From NCBI RefSeq assembly GCF_048128805.1, contig NC_136003.1, positions 21,653,340-21,717,339 of the forward strand: a stretch of 64,000 bases of DNA, given 5' to 3'. Position 1 is the first letter of the stretch. Each line of letters starts with the position of its first letter. Shown here one piece after another: positions 28,391 through 39,000 of the stretch. The translations under genes and the position numbers were made by a program. The notes beneath the pieces were generated by a model. That model did not search any database. It was given only the letters and a program-made list of their open reading frames with translations, and was not told where the DNA came from. The DNA comes from Centroberyx gerrardi (taxonomy: Eukaryota; Chordata; Actinopteri; Beryciformes; Berycidae).

Positions 28391-29879
28391 TTATGTGGGC
28401 TTGATCATCATGGAAACTCGCTTCAGAGAGTAGGACCCTCCGTGGAACTCCGCCCAGTAGACCCCATCCTGGTAGCGGCTGCGGTAGTGTCCACCTCGAT
28501 ACCACACGCCGTTCAAGTTGGAGTGGGCACACATGTGGTACCACCAGCCTCCCTTCTGGTAATGAGCGCAGTTACCTGATGGGGCAATGAGAATAACAGG
28601 CTTATGAACAGAACAGGCGTCAGTAACAACAGAGAGCTAACATAGAGGCCCAGAGGGAGAGTCGACCTGAATAGCTGTCCTTGTCTCGATCCAGAGTCGT
28701 GAAGGCCTTGTTGTTGTGCCATGACAAGGAGTCCCCAGCATTGCCGTGGTATTCCCCTAACCGCAGACGGTACCAGTCACTCTCTGGCTCCAGGTGGAAG
28801 CTGTCATACTCGGCAAACACCTGCCGGCCCTGCCAGTCCTCCAGAGCCACCCGTAACTTATAGTGGGCCTGCTTGGTCAGCCAGTAGAGGTGCTCCAGGC
28901 CAAGCCAGTACTCTCCATCTAGGTTCCCAAAGCCTTGCTGCAATGGAGCAACAACACCGGTTTAATCTGGGTGAAAGGTAATCATTTTGTGTTGTTTTGT
29001 GCATGAGCTGCTCTGTCTATGGGTTTTTTCTTCCTTTTAAAACAAAAAAAATATTAGAATGAAAAGAATAATGAATTGAAAAAGAATGTCACATATTTCC
29101 ATTGATTTATACATCTGGTCGTAGGCTTTAAAGTTGTGTGGAATCACCTTGTACTGCTCCCACGTCCTGAAGAAGTTGACTGATCCATCCTGTCTCCTCT
29201 GGATGACCGTCCAGCCTCCCTGAGCCCGGCTCTGCTCACACCAGGCCTGTAGGAGTCGGTTGGCACTCTGCGGCCGGAGCAGGTAGATCCCGCTGGTGGT
29301 CTCACCCGAATCTAGCACATGCTGGCAGTCCCGCCATGGCCCTGAGTTACAAACACACATTAAGATCTTCAAAGGCTGCTAGGAGGCGTGTGGGAGAACA
29401 GTATATGTAACCAAGTGAGGGTTGTGGAGTTGTGTTTGTTTTAATGTCAGTAAGGTCACAGATACACAGCAGCTCCAGCTTGTCGGTTTAGCACTGGGGA
29501 ATTCTTTCCCAACGCATGTTCAGTGTCTCATGTCACGCTGATAAGACGTTGCACGGAGAAAATGTATACATAGAGGAAAGTCTCCCGCACCCAACGCTAA
29601 TGGCAGATAAGCATTAGTATTCAAACTCAAAGCCCCAGTTCAATCATGCTCACACAGAGCGGATGTAGCAATGCATGGTCTTTCATCAGACCATGCGGTG
29701 AGTCACCCATAGCTGCAAGCTGTGTGAGTGATTTGGAGTCACTTTGGTTCCGCTGTCTCGCTGGAAGGACCCTGTCCATTAAAATCCTTTACTTTGTAAT
29801 TTCACACATTCCGGTTGTGCAAGTACAGCAGTATCTAGGAAGTATAGCCCACTCATTTAAAGCTCCAACAAACGCTATG

Positions 29880-29922
<43 letters not shown>

Positions 29923-31406
29923 TCATTATGAGAACCCCTCCTCTGTTCTGATGAGAGCTGCTAGCAGTTTTTTGACATTGTTTAGGCATTCCCAGAGAGA
30001 TAGTGCTCCTACCAGCAGGTCACTGACTCCTTCAGCTTCTGCTGCTTATCTAGGCAGTTAAATAACTCTGACAGAACACTCATACACTTGTTCCCATTTC
30101 TAAAATCAAACCAAGGTTTAAGTCTAATCAAAGAATATATTTCCTTGTTATTGGTGTGGTATCTGTGGGCCTAAAACCCCTGGTGGGTTGCGGTTGGTGG
30201 GTGCAGTGCAAAAGAAATAGAATCAAGGCACACAATAAATGCTATGAGGTGAAAAAAACAAACAAGGTTTTAAAAACTGTGTGTCACATGATGTTTTACA
30301 TGGGCAGCCTTGCATCCCTCCATATCCACTACTAGACATGTTTTGCAGGAATGTACCTGGCGTCGTTGTGACAGGGAAGCTAATGAAAGGAGGGCCTGTA
30401 GGAGTGTTGGCTGTGGTGGTGGGGAGGGCATTGACTCCCATTGTTTTTTCCTGTTGTGGTGGAGGAGCACTCTGGTCCCTCTGAACGTCATTGGTCATTT
30501 CGTTGGCCTCAGAGCTGTAATTAGGTTGCACATTAGACTGGGTTCTTGGTGGGTCAGTAGTTACCTGTCAAGATCAACACAGAAAAATCCATATCATCCT
30601 CAGTTGTATCCAAACCCACTATAGATTTGTAAGATGCAGACCATAGTTTGTTCCCTACCAGTAATGATGGGGTGGAGTCCTTGCATTGGCATTGCTTCTC
30701 CAGACGGGCAATAAACTGGTTCTGGGAGCTCATCATGGAGGTGAGGGCTCCATATTTCTTCTCCAGCTCCCTGTAATTACTGGACACCTGCAGTGCCTGA
30801 GATGTTCCACCAACAGCAACAGACATGAGGATTAGCATGATAATGATTATGGTAAGATGCTGAAGGTTGTTTCTGAAGTAGCTTTGCTATACCATGAATC
30901 AACTATCACAAAGACCCATTCAGCTCTCTGCTCACCTGTGTGGTAGCATTTAGCAGAAGATTCTCAACCCTCCGCTGCTCCAAAGCCTGGTCTTTTTTGT
31001 GGATAACTTCATGTAGCAGCTGGGCGTAGAGCTGGGTAATGCGGGCATTCATGCTGTTACTCTCCTTGCGGAGGGCTCTTACCTCCATGGCAAGGGCCCC
31101 CTCCTGCTCCAGCTGGCCCTGCAGCTTCTCCAGCTGTTCCTGCTGCCGTCTAAGCTCTGCCCGCAGCGCTGCCACCTCAGACTGGTTGGCAGCAGCTGAC
31201 TCCGTGTTCACGCACAGCGCCCCCGTCAGTTTTTGCTGTGGAACAATGAAGGTGTACGAGCAACGACCTGCTTTTGTCTCTGAAGAACGTGACAGGCGTT
31301 TCTGAGTGTTCTCCCCATGAGAACCCTCCTTCCGTCCCCCAGCTTCTGGTATGCCCAGGCAGAGTGTTAGGAAAAGAGTCAGACCTATTGTCAGTGTCTT
31401 CTCCAT
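28391..31406 (-). CDS. angptl6: angiopoietin-like 6, secreted, 488 aa
   Basis: Secreted angiopoietin-like growth factor acting on vessels and metabolism in mammals. Exons (descending): 30936-31406, 30659-30796, 30357-30564, 29148-29341, 28667-28937, 28391-28575; phases close to 488 codons plus stop (human ANGPTL6 is about 470). A signal peptide sits at about residues 1-24, then CSYTFIVPQQKLTGALC as in the angiopoietin-like family, a coiled coil to about 200, and a Thr/Pro-rich linker. The fibrinogen-like domain covers about 273-488 (GGWTVIQRRQDGSVNFF, WLGLEHLYWLT, DRDKDSYSGNC), ending MMIKPT. The family choice rests on EPESDWYRLRLGEYHGNAGD, close to ANGPTL6, and on the ppan neighbour. A donor-like site near 32223 suggests a non-coding first exon at about 32225-32280. 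A minus-strand AATAAA at 27977-27982 may end the transcript. Confidence 0.92.
29883..29920. repeat. (TG)19 microsatellite
   Basis: Uninterrupted TG run in angptl6 intron 3. Confidence 0.95.
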
Positions 31407-31984
31407 GTATCTGTTAAACTTCTAAAGACACCCCTGGTAATGGAGGAGAGAACAAGATTAGATTTTCCTAAGCAATAACAACACATAACACCTGATAACC
31501 TTTGAGTCAAACCTAATCATTCACTAAAATGCCTGTCCCTCAACTATAATGACCTATATTTTGACTACAGTATTCAAGGAAAAGACTACAAAGTCTTCTG
31601 GGTCTTGAATGTTCACCAGATGTTCCCTTGCAAGGTGAAAGTACACATAATCTAAGTCTTTCCCCCTGGCTGGAATTTATTAGCAGGTCAACACTGAAGG
31701 GACGACAGTCAACACAGACCAGCCAGAATCAACACACCTCCATCCCATGGTCAACAGAATCCTTTCACAGTTAGCTCCACATCCCACCAAAACAGCCATG
31801 GTCAACACCATAAAGACCAATACGAAAACGTCAATATTGACATTTCACACAGAAATCTGCTGTATAATTTTCTCATTGTCCATGCATCGAACAATACTTC
31901 TTCTTTTTTTCACACAACCAGTGTAATTTTACAAGAAAACAGAGCCAAAGTTATTGCATGCAGGTCAGTCTTACTATACTCTTA

Positions 31985-32025
31985 CTCTTTCTATATCATC
32001 CTGTCCATGGATGATATAGAAAGAG
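31985..32025. repeat. perfect 17-bp hairpin with 7-base loop
   Basis: Positions 31985-32001 and 32009-32025 are exact reverse complements. It lies upstream of the angptl6 start codon, probably in its 5' UTR intron. Confidence 0.9.
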
Positions 32026-32724
32026 ATTTTCTGGCACAGTTTATTAAAAATATATAATAATATAATGAGTTAACTAATTCTACCACTAATTCAACCATGT
32101 GCAGCTTTGGATGCCAAACCCAGTTTGAGTTTGCTGATATCTGTGCCAATACATTCCAGTCTAGCCTATACTTGAAAGTAGATTCTACCCACTAGACTTG
32201 AGACAAGCCATGGCTCATAACTCACCGTAGCAGCTGACAAGACTTTTGGATGACTGTGCTCTGATCCCGTGCGGAACTGCCGAACCCTGGACTCAAGGAT
32301 GTAAAGATGCGACTAAAGCATTTTGAAATCACATGATCAAGGATCATTAAGCGTCACAAAAATGAGCCGCTTCTTCCAAATGAAAGATCCTCTGTGGTGT
32401 TGCACACGGCCGTATCAACCAGGCTCCTGACAGTCTGAAGGGCCGAAGAACGCAGAGACTCGGGACACAGAGAAAACTCAAGGAGACACAAAATGACGCT
32501 GACACACAGTTTTGTCAGCAGCTAGACCACCCCCCTAACTTGATCTCTGCCACAGGCTCTCTAAAGAAGGAGACACATAATTACAAACTAAGCGAATGAC
32601 ACCGCCTCCCAATGCCTATTCTCTAGTTTGGCCCTCAGTGCAGGAACCCTGCGCTGTCTCCTCCCTCTGCCACCAACCTGCTATCCTGCCATACACTCCC
32701 CTCCATATGGCAAAAGGTCAGCTC

Positions 32725-32785
32725 AGAAGAGAAGAGAAGAGAAGAGAAGAGAAGAGAAGAGAAGAGAAGAGAAGAGAAGAGAAGA
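32725..32785. repeat. (GAGAA)12 pentanucleotide microsatellite
   Basis: About twelve copies of a GAGAA unit, directly followed by the SINE-like repeat. Confidence 0.95.
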
Positions 32786-32789
32786 ATGG

Positions 32790-33030
32790 TGGTCATGGTG
32801 GCTCAGTCGTTAGCACTGTCACCTCACAAGAAGCTCTCTGGGTGGAGTTTGCATGTTCTCTGTGTGTTTGTGTGGGTGTCTACCAGTTTCCTCCCACAGT
32901 CTAAAGGTGTGAATGGGAGTGTGAGTGATTGTTATCTGTCTTAGCCCTGTGATGGACTGGTGACCGGTCCAGAGTGTCTCCCTGCCTTCCGCCCAGTGTA
33001 TGCTGGGATAGGCTCCAGGCCCTGAAGGTA
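32790..33030 (+). mobile_element. tRNA-headed SINE-like teleost repeat
   Basis: Starts GGTGGCTCAGTCGTTAGCAC, which resembles a tRNA box A. It continues with the recurring phrases GTTTGCATGTTCTC, TTTCCTCCCACAGTC, AGCCCTGTGATGGACTGGTGAC and GCTGGGATAGGCTCCAG. I know this order as a very common dispersed repeat of fish genomes. The box B region is degenerate, so the copy is old. The pentanucleotide run at its left makes the border uncertain. Confidence 0.75.
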
Positions 33031-33147
33031 AATGCATACTACTGATGGACTGCAGCAGGCTTCTTAAGTCCCTAATGGACAAAGTGTACAATCCAGACCA
33101 GTGGGAGCCTGTGGTCTCAAGGGAATGTGTGAAAAGAGGAACCAAAT

Positions 33148-33245
33148 CATTTACAGGGTTCGTACAACTTTTTAAGACTTAAATTCAAGCACTTTTTCAG
33201 CACTTTCAAGGTGAATAATCAAACTTTTTCCAGCACCTCAAAGCT
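33148..33245. repeat. teleost interspersed-repeat fragment (CAGGGTTCGTACAAC type)
   Basis: The start CAGGGTTCGTACAAC with alternating AAGCACTTTTTCAGCACTTTC wording is a common fish repeat end, probably of a DNA transposon. There is no second terminus, so it is a fragment. Confidence 0.5.
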
Positions 33246-33589
33246 TTAAATAACATACAATTCAAAATGTTACTTTACATGCAAAAAAACATGCTTTATG
33301 ATTTCATACATTGCCCTATCTGTAAAACTGAATGGTCAGGAAATCCTTTATACCCACACCTGAATCCTCAATCTGATGCCACTTAGATTTAATACTCAGT
33401 GTATATTGACAATTGCCTTTATCACTTAATTTTGAGGTTTGCAGAATAATGTTTTACATGCAAAACATACAATAAGCTCATAAGATATGATGCATAGTTA
33501 GAGTTTAAACTCCCCAACAGTATATGGAGTAGTTAGACCTACAACATTAAAATACTTCTTACAGGTTGACGCATCAATAATTTATCACT

Positions 33590-33735
33590 CTGAAAAGGAC
33601 CACTCTTCAGAATGAGTACTTTTACTTTTGATACTTAAGTATATTTTACTGCTAATACTTCAATACTTTTACTTAAGTAAACTTTTGAATGCAGAACTTT
33701 TTCTTTTAATGAAGTATTTTTCCATTATGGTATTG
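33590..33735. repeat. teleost interspersed-repeat fragment (GAGTACTTTTACTTTTGATACTT type)
   Basis: Contains GAGTACTTTTACTTTTGATA and TACTTAAGTAAACTTTTGAA, wording shared by a frequent miniature transposon end in fish. Fragmentary; family not assigned. Confidence 0.55.
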
Positions 33736-33796
33736 CTGCCATCATCAAAACACATAGGCCCTACTTATTATTCATGAATAATTGACATCTCTCTCT

Positions 33797-33807
33797 CACA
33801 CACACGC

Positions 33808-33849
<42 letters not shown>
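33797..33849. repeat. (CA)n microsatellite with CG interruptions
   Basis: About 26 dinucleotide units, two of them CG variants, in the angptl6-ppan spacer. Confidence 0.9.
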
Positions 33850-33852
<3 letters not shown>

Positions 33853-34559
33853 AGTTACCAAATCCTCCTGACTAGTCCATAACCGGGGATGCGCGTGCCA
33901 CAACTCCGCGCAGACTTGCCAAAAATGCGCATAAACAGCGTAAATTTGGGAAAATGGAAAAATCAGCTTCGTCAGTCCCTGCCTATGCCAATGCTCAATG
34001 CCCATGTGCACTTTCAGATTGATTGGCCAACCGAGCAAAATGGATGCAGACAGACAGACAGAAGGACAGAATTGCCCTTAGCTCTGCTGGATTATTTCTT
34101 CAACATTGGCAATTTCTGATTTCTATGAATTAATTTTAGGCTACCCAACAAATCTGTTGAATACTAGCCTATATGTAGGCTACAAGGTCTAGGCTAGCTG
34201 AGATGATCAGTAGCCCATAGGCCCATTGCCTAATAATATAGGCAGACACCAAGTCCGTTTTTTTTTTTTTTTGTCTGAATGTTTTGCACGTTAAAAAAAA
34301 TGTTTTGAGGGTCAATTTCAGATGCGATATTTTCTTATCGATGGGTCAAAAGTAGCCTAAGCACGAAAAATCGGACTTTGGTGTGCAAAGGCCTTCGTTT
34401 TAACCAAAACTTTGTCTCCATTTATCTTTGGCATGACTGGCAAGTGTCGATTCCCCCATTGTATAAAGTTTGATATCCTTCTGGCAAACTGCGCCTTTCC
34501 TATGTGTCTGTGCGTTATTGTCGAACTTTTATGTTTTTGCGAATTGGCTTAATAATAAT

Positions 34560-35415
34560 AAACTTTGTTTATAGGCTATAGCACCTCTTAACAAGGTTAA
34601 TGTGCTTTAAAATAAAATGAGAAGATAAAAACACTCGAAGATAATAGACTATAAGGAATAAAACAAAGGTACAAGCAGTACAAGTGTAATCAAAGGAAGG
34701 AACTAAACAGAAATCCCCCACATTACATTAAGATGTTAAAGAGACCTTTAAAAAAAAAAAAAAATGTTTTAAAAGAGGACAGTGTGTTGGGCAGGCTATT
34801 CCAAAGCCTCGACCACACTTTGTGACCAACCTGGACCTCGGTGCCACCAGCAGCCTACACTGCAGGGGACCTCAGTTGGGGTATGTATGGGGTTAGAGCT
34901 CAGAAGGAGCCAGATGGTGTAGGTTCCTTAAAAGTTATCAATAAAATCTTAAATCTTAAAACTGACAGGAAGCCAGTAAAAAAACAAAAATCAGGAAGCA
35001 GCTAAAACCGGTGTGATATGTTCATATCCTTTTTGAACCTGTAACGCCTTGCAGCAGCATTTTGTAGCCTACCATCTACAGCCGATATAGAGAGCAATGA
35101 CTGAGTCTGGAATATAATGAGTTACAATAATCTAATTTGGCTGCAACAAAGGCATTATGGACGTTTTTATTAGACTTTAATAACTGTAACCCACAGAAGA
35201 CAATCTGCACGTGTGTCGCTATGTTCAACAATTATTTCACCATCCATATTTATAACATTTACAACTCTTTAGATGAGCACTGGAAAGAAACGATCTATTT
35301 CTCAGCTGAATAAAACAAGATTGAACAATCCTTCTTATTTGGTCCTTAAAACAAAGTTTAGAATCAAATAGCACACCTAGGTTTTTGACATCGCACCAGC
35401 AATGAACTAAAGTTT
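34560..35415 (+). mobile_element. retroposon-like dispersed repeat, probably LINE 3' region
   Basis: Recurring phrases such as AACTGACAGGAAGCCAGTAA, CAGCAGCATTTTGTAGCC and AATCTAATTTGGCTGCAAC match a long dispersed fish repeat. I associate it with the 3' part of a LINE. No reverse-transcriptase frame is visible, so this is a non-coding remnant. Borders are approximate and the family is not assigned. Confidence 0.45.
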
Positions 35416-35655
35416 TATTATTTTTATTTCCCTAAATGACCATAAATCTAGCTGTAAGAATTGACCAAAAATGTATTTTCTCCCCGAAGAGAAATTGGCA
35501 ATGCCATGGCAACCCACACCAAGACACGTCACAAGAAAGAAAAATAGAATGAGATATATCAAGACTACTTACAACTGTGGATTTTATCGTTTTCGTTTTT
35601 TTTGTCGTTTTTTCTACACATTTTTGGTATGGATCTGGGCTCATTATTTCCGCAT

Positions 35656-35738
35656 TAAGGACACATCAAGTATCATCCAGCCACGCCTCATTTGAGGACG
35701 GAGGCGAGGGGGCATGAAGGCTCCTTCATGTGTCCTTA
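35656..35738. repeat. imperfect hairpin upstream of ppan
   Basis: Arms 35656-35670 and 35724-35738 pair with one mismatch. Inside is a second short palindrome, CATGAAGGCTCCTTCATG, and a GCCTC/GAGGC stem. It lies about 300 bp before the ppan start codon. Confidence 0.65.
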
Positions 35739-36041
35739 TTTTTGGATTTTTTGATGCCGAGGCCGCGAGGACGGAGGAGACGACGCACTTGGCCAAATGG
35801 AACGCTTTTCAGGCTAGGAACTAGTTTAATGACATGTGAGAAACACGGACATATTAGGATGTGACACACTCACAAGCGTACCATGTGGAGCAGCGTTATG
35901 TACTCTGCGTAGTTGAGTCGTGTGAAAGTTATGAAGGACTGATTGAGAATGATTGTCATTCTGTATAGCAGTGCTAATATAGAATAACTTAGTAAGTGGT
36001 GCTTTATTTAATTAATTTACCAGGTTGCATCTTGCTGAATA

Positions 36042-39000
36042 ATGGGGAAATCAAAGGTAAGCAAGGACTTGATCGCCTATGCTAGCCATTTAGCCTTAGC
36101 TGACGTGAGCAAACGTGATATAAACTAAATGGGAATAAATGTACACGACTGTATCTATCTATTATTTATATGTAATTTATAATAGATAATATCCATTTAG
36201 CACAGAGATAAATTTGAGTTGTAAATGTAGCTATAACGTTAGCTCAGCTGGATAACTTTTAACGTGGCTTTAGCTAAAGTATCCATTTTAATTTAATGGC
36301 TCTCTTGCGTTAACCTATTAACGGCTATCGTTATTTCAAGCAAACATAGGCAGCAGTCTGTTAAATGACATTGTAATATTATGTCTGCATGGTAATTAAC
36401 TGGTGGATCTTGTGCTTTCAGACCAAGAATCAGAAGAAATCGCGAACAAGTGCCAACCATGTGGCCGAGGAGGGCTACGGGACTGTCCCCCACTCTTTCG
36501 TGTTTCATCGGGGTCAGATTGGGAAAAACGTGGGTCAGCTCGTCCAGGACGTGCGGCGAGTCATGGAGCCTTTCACTGCAGAGTCCTTGAAGGTCCGTCT
36601 ATTTTCTTGTAGTTGTTTTGTAGTAATTTCACCAGTGGTTCTCAGTATGTACTTAACTAAATTGCGCTTTGAAACATACAGTCTGGTATGATCAGTAGTA
36701 CACTATGGCCTGCAGACTCTGTTGGAAGTGACCCAAATTGCATTATTTTTTAAGGAAAAGGTTTGATTTGGAAAGTCACCAAAGTGTCTTACAAGTGCAT
36801 GGATTTTGCTTGATGTGGGTTTTTATTTGTAGCCTTTCAGCAAAATCTCAAGAGTTATTTGTAATATTTGTTGTGCCTTTGTGGATTTTGTGACAGTATT
36901 TTTGTATGTTTTTTTCTGCCAGATCAGGAAAAAGAATGTGCTGAAAGACTTTGTGGCAATAGCGGGACCGCTGGGAGTGACACACTTCATGATCTTCAGC
37001 AAGACACCCAGCAGCGTCAACTTGGTGAGATCAAGACCCGTTCTTCTCAGTTCCATGAACAGTCAACCACCATGGGTTTCCCCAAGTATCTGTAGTGATT
37101 TTACTCGCTGTTAAATGTTTCAGCTTTTGCCTGTTTGCAGTTATCAATAACACAAAGAGGGAAAAAAAAGCATGAATGTCAACAGTGACTATGGATGATC
37201 AGGGTAGCTAATGTTAAATGACTGATGTATGAACACTAAAAATGTTCTTCTAAAGAAAATTGCTTTATGATAGTCTCATAACAAACAAGTTCTTCAAAGG
37301 GTCATTAAAAGTATCTACTCTTCAGGTGGGTTCAGCAGTATCCACCTGCTAAGCCTGTACCAGTATCAGGTCAGATCCAACAACATATGTTTGTCTTTTC
37401 AGAGGCTGGCTCGACTTCCCAAAGGTCCCATGCTTCATTTCAGAGTGACCAAGGTACATATATGAATGCAAGCAAACATGAATAATATAGATGGATGGGC
37501 TCAGATGATGACATTTTAGTATTTGACTGTTGAGTGATGTTTTTCAAAGTAAACGCACTGATGTGCCCACGGCATCAAAGCTATTTTGACATTTCTCTTT
37601 GGACTGTTTATTTATAAGTACTTTTACCTTTTTTCCCCCCAGTACTCTCTTATCAAAGATGTGGTTTCATCTCTGAAGAGGCACAGGATGCATGAGCAGC
37701 AGTTCACGCATCATCCATTACTTATCCTCAATAACTTTGGGTCTGACGGCATGCAGGTCAAACTGATGGCCACCATGTTTCAAAACATGTTTCCGTCCAT
37801 CAATGTGCACAAGGTAGGTTTTGCCAATAAAACTGTAGCATTATAGTCACTTTGAGAGAATCGAGGGTTGAGGACTTGTTGGCATGATGAAAGTATAGTC
37901 TTCTGAGATCACCTCTGACGATTTGTCAAAAGTAAACGCTTTCTGACCTCTCAATCCTTGATTTCTTCCAGCATTCTCAAAAAAAAAATATAGTTTTGGT
38001 TAAGTCTGAGTTCCAGTATGAAATGTGGATTTTGTTTTTTCTAGGTAAGCCTCAATAATATTAAGAGGTGTGTTCTGCTGAACTACAACCCAGCGTCCCA
38101 GGAGATAGAATTTCGACATTAGTAAGTATAAATTTATCAAAAAATAAATATTACACAGATGTAATTGTCAATGAAACAACTTCTTGAAAAGATGGTTGGG
38201 CTCGGATGATGACAGATTATGAATTGACTGTTCAGTGATGCATGTTCAAAGTAAACGCACTGATGGGCCTCCACACAAACATCCAAACCTTCATTATCTA
38301 TTGATTGAGCGCCACACTCACCTCCACCGCCATGTTCCCAACCTGCAGCAGCCTGAAGGTCGTCCCCGTGGGCATGAGCCGAGGGGTCAAGAAGCTGATG
38401 CAGGAGAGGTTCCCCAACATGAGCAAGTTTGAGGACATCAGTGAGCTGCTGATGAAGTAAGATTCTTGTGAAGGTACACTTGTCATTCAGAGCTGAGGCA
38501 AAACGGTGCTTAGTTTTATAGCGAGTCTAGTCTTTGTAGCAATTTTTGTAACCTCTATAAAAATAAACAATCTGGTGTAGCATTTGAAGAACTCAGGCTT
38601 GATCTAAATTGTCCCATCTTGTGCTCTTCCCTAACAACTTTCAGGGGAGCTAACCTTTCAGAGAGTGAAGCGGAGCAAGATGGGGAACACAACATAACTG
38701 AACTGCCACAGGTCTACTCTGGCCGTGGCAACATGGCATCCCAACAGAGTGCCGTCCGCTTGACTGAGGTAATTATGCCTAAGGAGTGTAATATTTGGAT
38801 CCATATGTCAGTGATGTTGGATGACAGCTGAATTGTGCTGCTGTGCCATCCTCAGATTGGTCCTCGCATGACTCTGCAGCTGATGAAGATACAAGAGGGC
38901 ATGGGAGATGGGAATGTCCTCTATCATGCCGTCAGTGAGTGCACCTGTCTTTATTTGTTTTTCCGTTTCGCTTGCCCTTCAGATGTACATGATGAAAAGA

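Noticed and set aside
30565-30658. Extending angptl6 exon 2 to the GT at 30563-30564
   Set aside because: That junction breaks the frame. A donor at 30658/30657 and an acceptor ending at 30565 give an in-phase 93-base intron with a good pyrimidine tract.
32790-32860. tRNA gene suggested by a box A-like word
   Set aside because: Box B is degenerate, no cloverleaf can be drawn, and the following sequence is that of a dispersed SINE-like repeat.
37191-37240. A fifth snoRNA in ppan intron 3 (GGATGATC followed by ACTGATG)
   Set aside because: It lacks the shared antisense element, and it is too far from the acceptor and too short between its boxes.
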